This document shows positions 7,758 through 14,326 of a DNA stretch of 26,201 nucleotides, piece after piece. The stretch comes from Gemmatimonadota bacterium (lineage in GTDB: Bacteria; Gemmatimonadota; Gemmatimonadetes; Gemmatimonadales; GWC2-71-9). Positions within the stretch are counted from its first letter, which is position 1. Each line of letters starts with the position of its first letter. The stretch lies in contig QHVD01000110.1 of NCBI GenBank assembly GCA_003222235.1, positions 1-26,201 of the forward strand, in the 5' to 3' direction. Below the pieces are notes generated by a model. It was given only the letters and a program-made list of their open reading frames with translations, ran no database searches and was not told where the DNA came from. The position numbers and the translations under genes are program-made.

Positions 7758-9524
7758 TCAGTGGCCCGCGACCGGCGCCGTGGCCGGCTCACGGTCGGTC
7801 GGCAGCTTCTTGTATTGCGGCAGGTAGTCCTCCGTCGCCTGCGGCGAGCTGTACTCGTACGGGCCGCGGTACACCGTCGGTGTCGTCGCCCAGTTGCCGT
7901 GCGGCGCGGGCGACGCCAGCGACCACTCGAGCCCGTTGTCCTCCCAGGGGTTCTGCGGCGCCTTCTTCCCCTTGAAGAGGCTGTACCAGAAGTTCACGAA
8001 GAAGATGATCTGCGTCGCGAACAAGAGGAACGCGCTGATCGAGATGAACTCGTTCAGCGGCTGATACGGCTTCAGGAACTCGTATTGGGTCGGGTCGTAG
8101 ATGCGCCGCATGTGCCCGGCCATGCCGAGCGTGTGCATCGGGAAGAACACCAGGTTGTAGAAGACGAACGTGAGCCAGAAGTGGATCTTCCCCCACGGCT
8201 CGCTCATCATCCGGCCGAACATCTTCGGGAACCAGAAGGGGATCGCGCCGAACAGCGCGAACAGGCTCCCGCCGAACAGCACGTAGTGCAGGTGCGCGAC
8301 GATGAAGTAGGTGTCGTGGATGAACATGTCTACGGGCGTCGCCGCCATGTAGATCCCCGACAGGCCGCCGATCACGAACATCGCCACGAACGCGACCGCG
8401 TTGAGCATCGGCACGGTGAATCGGAGGTTGCCGCGCCACATCGTGCCCATCCAGTTGAACGTCTTCACCGCGGACGGGACCGCGATCACGAGCGTCGAGA
8501 CCATGAACGATGATCCCAGCGTCGGGTTCATCCCGCTCACGAACATGTGGTGGCCCCACACGATCCAGCCGAGGAAGGCGATCGAGATGATCGCGAACAC
8601 CATCGAATGGTAGCCGAAGATCGGCTTGCGCGACCCGTTCGCGATGATGTCGGAGACCATGCCCATCGCGGGCAGGATCAGGATGTAGACCTCGGGGTGC
8701 CCGAAGAACCAGAACAGGTGTTGCCACAACAGCGCCTGCCCACCGGCCGGGGGATCGAAGAAGTGCGTCCCGAGGATCTGGTCGAACAGCAGCATGATCG
8801 CCGCGCCCGAGAGCACCGGCAGCGCCAGGATGCCAAGGATCGCGGTGATGAACAGCGCCCACACCGACAGGGGCATCCGGAACCACGTCATCCCGGGGGC
8901 CCGGTTGTTGATGACCGTGGTGATGTAGTTCAGCGAGCCCAGGATCGACGACAGCCCGAGCAGCACGATCGAGATCGACCAGAGCTCCTGGCCGAGCTCC
9001 GCGCCCGAGTAATCGTGCCGGGCCGAGAGCGGCGCATACATCGTCCAGCCGGCCCGCGCCGCCCCCTCCGGCACGAACAGGCTCGCGAGCATCACCAGGC
9101 CAGCCGCGAACGCCGACCAGAAGGACCACATGTTGATGCGCGGGAACGCCATGTCGTGCGTCCCGATCTTCAACGGGATCAGAAAGTTCGCGTACACACC
9201 CACGAGCAACGGCATGATCGCAAAGAACACCATGAACGTCCCGTGCATGGTGACGAGCTGGATGTAGTACTCGGGCAGGATCACGCCGCCCGGCGCCATC
9301 GTCTCGGGCAGGATCCCGCCGCCCGGCATCGGCTTGCCCGGGAAGCCCAGCTGCCAACGCATCTGCATCGCGAGCAGCCCGCCCACGAGCAGGAAGAACA
9401 GACTGACGAACAGAAACTGAATCCCGATGATCTTGTGATCGGTCGAGAAGATGTATTTGCGGATGAACGGCCGATCGTCGTGGTGCCCGTGAGCGACCTG
9501 GGCCGTTGCGGCGACAGTCGTCAT
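7758..9524 (-). CDS. ctaD: cytochrome c oxidase subunit I, A1-type heme-copper oxidase
   Basis: The 588-residue catalytic, proton-pumping subunit with about twelve helices. Low-spin heme ligands: H94 (VTMHGTF) and H413. The high-spin heme ligand is H411 (IVAHLHYV). CuB ligands are H276 in GHPEVY and H325/H326 in WGHHMF, with the cross-linked tyrosine Y280. Proton channels look intact: D124 (GTHDMAFPR) for the D channel, E278 in GHPEVY, and K354 (SAVKTFNW) for the K channel. The E278 motif marks the A1 subfamily. The C-terminal about 70 residues form a hydrophilic tail (LEWSLASPAPHGNWATTPTV...). ATG 9524 overlaps the subunit II stop by 4 bp (ATGA). It reduces O2 to water using electrons from cytochrome c. 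Confidence 0.99.
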   Translation of the reverse strand: MTTVAATAQVAHGHHDDRPFIRKYIFSTDHKIIGIQFLFVSLFFLLVGGLLAMQMRWQLGFPGKPMPGGGILPETMAPGGVILPEYYIQLVTMHGTFMVFFAIMPLLVGVYANFLIPLKIGTHDMAFPRINMWSFWSAFAAGLVMLASLFVPEGAARAGWTMYAPLSARHDYSGAELGQELWSISIVLLGLSSILGSLNYITTVINNRAPGMTWFRMPLSVWALFITAILGILALPVLSGAAIMLLFDQILGTHFFDPPAGGQALLWQHLFWFFGHPEVYILILPAMGMVSDIIANGSRKPIFGYHSMVFAIISIAFLGWIVWGHHMFVSGMNPTLGSSFMVSTLVIAVPSAVKTFNWMGTMWRGNLRFTVPMLNAVAFVAMFVIGGLSGIYMAATPVDMFIHDTYFIVAHLHYVLFGGSLFALFGAIPFWFPKMFGRMMSEPWGKIHFWLTFVFYNLVFFPMHTLGMAGHMRRIYDPTQYEFLKPYQPLNEFISISAFLLFATQIIFFVNFWYSLFKGKKAPQNPWEDNGLEWSLASPAPHGNWATTPTVYRGPYEYSSPQATEDYLPQYKKLPTDREPATAPVAGH

Positions 9525-10207
9525 TCTGATGCCTCCCCCTGGGCAGCCCGCTTCGCAGCCCGCTTCATCCAGGCGTCATACTCTTCCGGCGTGTGCACGA
9601 ACACCTGCGCCCGCATGCGGTAGTGGCCCAGTCCGCAGAGCTGGGAGCAGCCGAGCTCGTAGGTACCGGGGACCGTGGCCTGGAACCACGCCTTGATGTC
9701 CATGCCCGGCACCACGTCCTGCCGCACGCGGAACTGGGGCACGAAAAAGGAATGGATGACGTCTTCGGACGAAAGAGCGAGGACGATCGGGCGGCCGGCC
9801 GGCACGTGCAGCTGGTTGCGCACGGTAAAGTCGTCCGCGGTGCCGAGCTTGCCGTCGGGCCCCGGGTAAGTGACCTGCCACTCGAACTGCTTCGCGTGAA
9901 TCCCGATGGGATAGGCGTTCGGCGGAATGCTGTTACGCCCTTTGATCTGAACCCAGTAGTGGTTGCTGACGAGCCCCAGGGCCACCATGGTCACGGCCGG
10001 GATCGCGGTCCAGATCACCTCGGCGCGCGTGGACCCATGCGTGTAGAACGCTTTCCGCCCCGGCCGCGCTCGGTAGCGCACGACGAACCAGATCAGCCCC
10101 GCTTCGACGATGACGAACGCGATCCCCGTGATCACGAGGATCGCGATGAACAGGCCGTCGATTTCCCCGGCGAACGTCGAACCCTTGAGCGGCAGCCACC
10201 AGGACAT
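9521..10207 (-). CDS. ctaC: cytochrome c oxidase subunit II (CuA)
   Basis: The 228-residue electron-entry subunit. Two helices (about 17-43 and 62-84) anchor a periplasmic cupredoxin domain. The CuA ligands are H152 (SEDVIHSFFVPQFRVRQD), C187, C191, H195 and M198 in C-S-Q-L-C-G-L-G-H-Y-R-M. The usual Glu between the cysteines (CSELC) is Gln189 here; its contact to copper is through the backbone carbonyl in known structures, so CuA should still form. There is no fused cytochrome c domain, so this is an aa3-type rather than a caa3-type subunit, and a separate c-type cytochrome must donate. A GA-rich ribosome site precedes ATG 10207. First of the II-I-III-IV genes. Confidence 0.98.
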   Translation of the reverse strand: MSWWLPLKGSTFAGEIDGLFIAILVITGIAFVIVEAGLIWFVVRYRARPGRKAFYTHGSTRAEVIWTAIPAVTMVALGLVSNHYWVQIKGRNSIPPNAYPIGIHAKQFEWQVTYPGPDGKLGTADDFTVRNQLHVPAGRPIVLALSSEDVIHSFFVPQFRVRQDVVPGMDIKAWFQATVPGTYELGCSQLCGLGHYRMRAQVFVHTPEEYDAWMKRAAKRAAQGEASE

Positions 10208-10237
10208 GCCCTGCCCCCCTCTCTTTAGTCCCTCACC

Positions 10238-10984
10238 TCATTTGCCCGCGAACGTGAAGTCCGCCGTCTTCGTCTCGCTGCCGCTGACCGTCACGGTGGC
10301 CGTCTGCGTCCCGTACTTCTCGTGCCACGCCTCGACCGTGTACGTCCCGGGCGGCAGCCCCGTGATGCTGAAGGTCCCGTCCGCGCCGCTCACCCCGTAG
10401 AACGCGTGCGGCAGGACCCCCAGCCACGCGTGCATCCAGCCGTGCACGTTGCATTCGAGGGGTACCATCACCTCGGGCGCGGAGAACGTGCGCGTCGACG
10501 TCATGGTCGTAGGCTGGCTGATGTTGAAGGGGCGGTTCTTCGTGCCCGTGCCCTTCGCCTTGATGTTGTGGAGAATGCCGTCGGAGTTCTTGATCTGCAG
10601 GTTCTGCCCGACCATGATACCGAACGCGTGGGGATGATAACGGCATCCGTCCTGGTCGAGCGTCACCGGTCCCGAGGGCGCAGGGGCCTTGTAGCTCGCC
10701 GGCAGGCCCGCCTTCACGTACACGAACACGTTCGCGAGCGTGCCGTTCGGGTTCACGACCACCGTCTCTTCGGTCGGCGGGGCCGCTGGGTACTTCGCCT
10801 TGCACTTCGGCTCCTCGCTCATGTCGATCTTCGGCATGGCGGGCTTCGTGCCGGTGAACTTTACCTTCCCCGTGATCGTCGCCCCGGCTTGCGCCGGCGG
10901 CTGCCGCGTCCACGCCGCGATCGCCAATGTGAGCAGGCTCCCCGCCACTGCCACCACACCCACGGAACCGAGCTTACGCATCAT
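10238..10984 (-). CDS. secreted cupredoxin-like protein with carboxypeptidase-regulatory-like domain
   Basis: A 248-residue exported protein. The N-terminus (MMRKLGSVGVVAVAGSLLTL...) is a signal peptide ending near AQA at about residue 33. The middle (about 105-195) resembles a cupredoxin: GCRYHPHAFGIMVGQNLQIK, NSDGILHNI with H139, and PLECNVHGWMHAWLGV with C178, H181 and M184, a C-x2-H-x2-M spacing that could bind type 1-like copper. The C-terminus (about 197-247), DGTFSITGLPPGTYTVEAWH, is a carboxypeptidase-regulatory-like/transthyretin-like beta domain. Two ATG codons occur in tandem (10984 and 10981); GGGAGGG directly upstream suits the second. It precedes coxII by 30 bp, so it may donate electrons or copper to CuA. 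Function is inferred from context only. Confidence 0.82.
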   Translation of the reverse strand: MMRKLGSVGVVAVAGSLLTLAIAAWTRQPPAQAGATITGKVKFTGTKPAMPKIDMSEEPKCKAKYPAAPPTEETVVVNPNGTLANVFVYVKAGLPASYKAPAPSGPVTLDQDGCRYHPHAFGIMVGQNLQIKNSDGILHNIKAKGTGTKNRPFNISQPTTMTSTRTFSAPEVMVPLECNVHGWMHAWLGVLPHAFYGVSGADGTFSITGLPPGTYTVEAWHEKYGTQTATVTVSGSETKTADFTFAGK

Positions 10985-11063
10985 CCCTCCCGCTAAAGAA
11001 TCCGGCGCCTCTGAGCTCTTCGATGACCATAATTCAAATCGAGATCTTCGCTATAAGGTCTTT

Positions 11064-12671
11064 CTATGTCTCCGCCCCCGCCCCCACCCCCGCCCCCGTG
11101 CCCCGCGACCCGCCTGCCCGGCGCTGTGCCCGCCACACCACCATGAACCCGAGCCCCAGCGTCAGCGCCATCGCAACGACCGGGGAGACAAAGACCCGCG
11201 GCGGCGTCGGTTGATCGAGGGCGAGGAAGTACCACGTGCTCACGGCCAGCCGCGAGCCGTGTTCCCCGTTTGAGCCATCCCAGGCGAAGAAGGCGACCGG
11301 GATGGCACGGCCTGCCACAAACTGAAGTTCGTTCGCCGTATCGGGGGTCGCAAGGGACCGGGTGAGCACGACGCGCCACTCTCCGTGGTCCCACACCGCC
11401 TGACTCTCCGGCGCGGCCCCCAGCGTGTCGAACTGCTCGAGTCCGCGCGCCAACCCCGCGACCGTCCTCCGCGGCTCGCTGGTCCACCGCCACTGGTAGA
11501 CCGGGTCTGTCCCCGTCCCCATCAAGAAATACGGGCGCTCCATCCCGTCGGGGATGTGGCGCGGGAGCTGCACGGCGACCTGATCTGGCCACAGGCCCGC
11601 CACGGGCGGGGTCGAGTCGTCGCTCGCCACCGTCTCGAGCACCCGCCTCTCGAACGCGAGCCATGCCGTGTCCGGGCTCAGCGTGCGGTCGTCCCAGCAA
11701 AGCCGCAGAGCGAGCTCACGCCCGTTGTGCACCGCCTGTACCCACACGCCGGAGACCGTTGGGGCGAACCAGCGAGGCTTGCGGATCACCTGACCGACGA
11801 GCGGGAACCAGTAGCGGTCCACCCGCGCCCAGGTCGTGTCGTCGGGCGCCGCGGGCAGCGTGCCGCCGAGCTGCGGCGCGTGGATCACGTCCCGCACCTC
11901 GGGCTCCCGCGCCGGCGAGAGGCTGCGCACGTATTGGGAGAGCCGCCACAGCTCCTCGTCGGTGAGGAATTTCTGGTCGATGAGGTCCGAGAACGACGGC
12001 ATCGGCGTGCCGTCGAGCCCGGTGCGCAGCCGCCGGTAGATGTCCTCGGTCCTGCCGCCTCCCCGGAATCGCCAACTCTGGTGGAGGTCCGCGGCGAAGA
12101 TGGGGAATCCCGCGTCGTCCTTGAGGGTAGGCGCCGAAGGGCCGTCGCCCCGGCCCTGATCGCCGTGGCACTTACGGCACCCGATCGAATCGTAAAACGA
12201 CCGCCCCGTCTTCACCGCCTGCGCGCTCGTGCCCCCACCCGGCTCCTTACCGAAGCCGAGGGGCACGATATGCTGGCTCGTGTCCGCGAAGAACGACGAG
12301 AACGTCTTGATGTATGCGATCACGTCCCGGCGCTCGGCCTCCGACAACCGCGCCTTCCAGGCGGGCATCGCGCTGCCGGGGAGGCCCTCATCGATCGCGC
12401 TCATCAAGTCGGCGTCGGTAGGCAGCTGGCCGCTCGCGGTCGTCCGGATCTTGTAGACCGCCCCCGTAAAGTTGCGCGGCCGGGGCAGCATGGCCGGCGC
12501 CGCCGCCCCGTCGCCCGCGCCCGTGTCGCCGTGACAGCCGGCGCACCACTTCACGTAGACCGCCTTTCCTTTCACCGTATCTTGCGCGGTGAGCGGTGAG
12601 CGGTAAGCGGTGAGCGGTGTGCTCACCGCTGCGCCGAAGAGCGTCACGCAGAACATGACCCGATTAGTCAT
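11064..12671 (-). CDS. diheme cytochrome c fused to ethylbenzene-dehydrogenase-like heme-binding domain, membrane-anchored
   Basis: A 535-residue exported protein. After a signal peptide come two cytochrome c modules with C43-AG-CH and C165-RK-CH, and possible axial Met residues M102 and M224 (GTPMPSFSD). Residues about 280-485 resemble the EB_dh / cytochrome c-552-DMSO reductase-like heme b domain (WVQAVHNGRELALRLCWDDR, WPDQVAVQLP, GEWRVVLTRSL, VAFFAWDGSNGEHGSR), with a C-terminal helix at about 493-513. Residues 14-29 of the leader (AAVSTPLTAYRSPLTA) are encoded by TGAGCGG-type heptamer repeats, and the Gly-rich tail (GTGAGVGAGA) by CCCCCG hexamers. It follows two other cytochrome c genes of the CydA-like block and is probably a redox subunit or carrier of that block. 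Confidence 0.88.
   Translation of the reverse strand: MTNRVMFCVTLFGAAVSTPLTAYRSPLTAQDTVKGKAVYVKWCAGCHGDTGAGDGAAAPAMLPRPRNFTGAVYKIRTTASGQLPTDADLMSAIDEGLPGSAMPAWKARLSEAERRDVIAYIKTFSSFFADTSQHIVPLGFGKEPGGGTSAQAVKTGRSFYDSIGCRKCHGDQGRGDGPSAPTLKDDAGFPIFAADLHQSWRFRGGGRTEDIYRRLRTGLDGTPMPSFSDLIDQKFLTDEELWRLSQYVRSLSPAREPEVRDVIHAPQLGGTLPAAPDDTTWARVDRYWFPLVGQVIRKPRWFAPTVSGVWVQAVHNGRELALRLCWDDRTLSPDTAWLAFERRVLETVASDDSTPPVAGLWPDQVAVQLPRHIPDGMERPYFLMGTGTDPVYQWRWTSEPRRTVAGLARGLEQFDTLGAAPESQAVWDHGEWRVVLTRSLATPDTANELQFVAGRAIPVAFFAWDGSNGEHGSRLAVSTWYFLALDQPTPPRVFVSPVVAMALTLGLGFMVVWRAQRRAGGSRGTGAGVGAGAET
11073..11098. repeat. CCCCCG/CCCCCA hexamer run
   Basis: Four hexamers of the form CCCCCG (one CCCCCA) lie in the 3' end of the cytochrome c/EB_dh gene and encode its glycine-rich tail. 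Directly after the gene, bases 11003-11063 are AT-rich for this window and could hold a promoter for the cupredoxin-cox genes, but I could not find a convincing -35/-10 pair. Confidence 0.6.
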
Positions 12672-12730
12672 GACCGCTCACCGCTCACCCCTCACGCGGT
12701 TAGTCATCACCGCTCACCGCTCACTGCTCA
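12585..12730. repeat. heptamer arrays GCGGTGA / TCACCGC in inverted arrangement
   Basis: About five direct heptamers (GCGGTGA, one GCGGTAA) run from 12586 to 12620. The reverse complement CTCACCG recurs about six times between 12672 and 12730. The left array lies inside the signal-peptide codons of the downstream cytochrome gene. The right array fills the intergenic gap and supplies the last codons (VSSER) of the upstream cytochrome c. The right part also has a near copy of the downstream gene's first codons (ATGACTAACCGCGTGA beside the real ATGACTAATCGGGTCATG). Confidence 0.85.
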
Positions 12731-13520
12731 CGGTCTTCTCCCAGGTTCTCGGCGTCCAACCCGTCTGATCGTAGAGGAACAAGATCACCGACCAGATCTC
12801 CCGCTCGGTGAGGAAGTCCTCCCACCGTGGCATCGCCGAGTTCCACGGCGTACCCTCGCGGGGGAGCCCGGGACCGCCCTTCGCGATGCGCCAGAACACG
12901 AAGCTCTCGGTGAGCTGCGCGATGGTGCCGTTGTCCTGGAAGTTCGCCGGGATCGGATTGAAGCCCGAGGCATAGTGGCCCTGTCCGTCCAGATGGTCGC
13001 CGTGACACGGGAGGCAGTTCTGATAGTAGATCCGCTTGCCCACCACGAGGTGCGCGGCAGCCGACTCGGGGTGCTGCCGCAACGGGTTGTCGAGCCCGGT
13101 GAGCGTCACGGAATGCCCACGAAACGTGATCTCGGTCGGCGGCGCGGGGTGGATCGAGCGCAAGTTCGGGGGAGCGGCGACGGTCGTCCTGACCTGCCCG
13201 TAGGTCACGAGCCCGACCAGCCCCGTGACGCCCGCCAGCACGACGCCGCGTACGAGCTTGAGCCGCGGCTCGGTCGCCAGCGCGCCCAGCGGCTCTTTGA
13301 AGCGCGCCCACCGCTCTTCGTTGTCCGACACGTATATCAGAACGCCGACGAGCACCGTCGCCATGTATTGGAGCACCACACTCTTCGGCACGATCGCGCT
13401 TCCGGGCAGGAGCGGGATGACGAAGACAACCACGACGTAGGCGAGGACCAGGAGCCCCACGGCCTGCCAGAACGGATGCTCGGCGTAGCGGCGCAGGGCG
13501 GGCGGCAACCGGAGGCTCAT
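12714..13520 (-). CDS. membrane-anchored monoheme cytochrome c
   Basis: A 268-residue protein with three N-terminal hydrophobic helices (about 18-40, 50-64, 91-108) followed by a periplasmic cytochrome c domain. The single heme site is C169-LP-C172-H173 with M230 (SAMPRWEDFLTEREIW) as the likely axial ligand. The motif GDHLDGQGHYASGFNPIPANF is typical of periplasmic class I cytochromes. ATG 13520 overlaps the stop of the upstream diheme cytochrome by 4 bp (ATGA), and both follow the CydA-like gene, so the three are best read as one complex. The last five residues are repeat-derived. The three-helix anchor with a heme domain is unusual for a soluble-type carrier and suggests a fixed subunit. 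Confidence 0.9.
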   Translation of the reverse strand: MSLRLPPALRRYAEHPFWQAVGLLVLAYVVVVFVIPLLPGSAIVPKSVVLQYMATVLVGVLIYVSDNEERWARFKEPLGALATEPRLKLVRGVVLAGVTGLVGLVTYGQVRTTVAAPPNLRSIHPAPPTEITFRGHSVTLTGLDNPLRQHPESAAAHLVVGKRIYYQNCLPCHGDHLDGQGHYASGFNPIPANFQDNGTIAQLTESFVFWRIAKGGPGLPREGTPWNSAMPRWEDFLTEREIWSVILFLYDQTGWTPRTWEKTVSSER

Positions 13521-14326
13521 TTGTGCGCGGCGAGGTACTGGACGAGCGCCTCGAGCTGCGAAGCGTTCATCATGGAGCCGAACGTCTTGGGCATGATGCC
13601 GGCGAGCTTCTCGTATCCCTTGGCGACCGACGATGCCGGGTCGAGGATCTTCTTCCGGATCGATTCCGCGTCGCGACGCGAGCCGACGTGCGTGAGATCG
13701 GGCGCGATCATCTGTCCCTGGCCGTCGAGCTTGTGGCACGCGAGGCACCCTGCGGCCTGGATGATCGCCTTGGGATCGGTGCTGCCGGCCGCGAACCCCG
13801 GGGGCCCTGACCCCGGGGACCCCGGGCTTGCGCCCGGGGTCAGGGCTCCCGGGCTCGGGGCCGGGATGTCCGAGGCAGTCACGTCCACCGTGCCGCCCTG
13901 CGACTCGAGGAACGCGATCACCGCCCACACCTGCTCGGGCGACAGCTGCTTGGTCATCACAGGCATGATCGGCTGGTAGCCCGGGACGACGTACGCCGTG
14001 GGATTGTCGAGCGATTCGAAGAGGTACTGCTTGCAGGTCTTCCCCGTCTCGCGCCTGCCGCAGCGGGCGCCGATCGGTCCCGTGCCCTTCTCGTCGGTGA
14101 GCAGGTTAGGGGCACGGGTGCCGAGGCCGTGGCAGGTGGTGCAGCCTCCGATGCCGTTGAAGACCTTCTCCCCGGCGGCGACGAGCTGCTCGGGGGTGAC
14201 GTTCGCGCCGAGGGCCAGCGCCTGGGGCACCTCGGACTGCACCTGCGGGATCTTGTTCGCGATCAGGGTATAGAGCGAGAGCACCCCGAGGACGACCCCG
14301 ACGATCTTGAGGTTAGTGACCCACAT
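13517..14326 (-). CDS. membrane-anchored diheme cytochrome c
   Basis: A 269-residue protein with an N-terminal helix (about 7-24) acting as an uncleaved anchor or signal. Two class I cytochrome c domains follow: C62-TT-C65-H66 with M121 or M124 (YQPIMPVMTKQLSPEQVWAV) and C194-LA-C197-H198 with M245 (KLAGIMPKTFGSMMNASQLE). Two extra cysteines, C89 and C98, could form a disulphide in the first domain. The domains are joined by a Pro/Gly/Ser linker (residues about 155-180) encoded by an almost pure GC palindromic stretch. The ATG overlaps the CydA-like stop by 14 bp. It probably passes electrons to or from the CydA-like subunit. Confidence 0.92.
   Translation of the reverse strand: MWVTNLKIVGVVLGVLSLYTLIANKIPQVQSEVPQALALGANVTPEQLVAAGEKVFNGIGGCTTCHGLGTRAPNLLTDEKGTGPIGARCGRRETGKTCKQYLFESLDNPTAYVVPGYQPIMPVMTKQLSPEQVWAVIAFLESQGGTVDVTASDIPAPSPGALTPGASPGSPGSGPPGFAAGSTDPKAIIQAAGCLACHKLDGQGQMIAPDLTHVGSRRDAESIRKKILDPASSVAKGYEKLAGIMPKTFGSMMNASQLEALVQYLAAHK
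13805..13845. repeat. GC-only 13-bp inverted repeat inside a cytochrome gene
   Basis: Bases 13805-13817 (CCCTGACCCCGGG) and 13833-13845 are perfect inverted repeats with a 15-base loop, within a stretch (13796-13864) of repeated CCCGGG words. The element encodes the Pro/Gly/Ser-rich linker between the two heme domains, where an insertion would be tolerated. Confidence 0.85.

Noticed and set aside
6744..10228. Long plus-strand open frames opposite the cox genes
   Set aside because: They are compositionally biased mirror frames of subunits I-IV, without start context or recognisable motifs.
10985..11063. Defined promoter for the cupredoxin-cox operon
   Set aside because: The gap is AT-rich, but no -35/-10 pair with acceptable spacing could be read, so it is noted only as a possible promoter region.
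12585..12730. CRISPR array
   Set aside because: Units are only 7 bp, degenerate and contiguous, with no unique spacers and no cas genes nearby.
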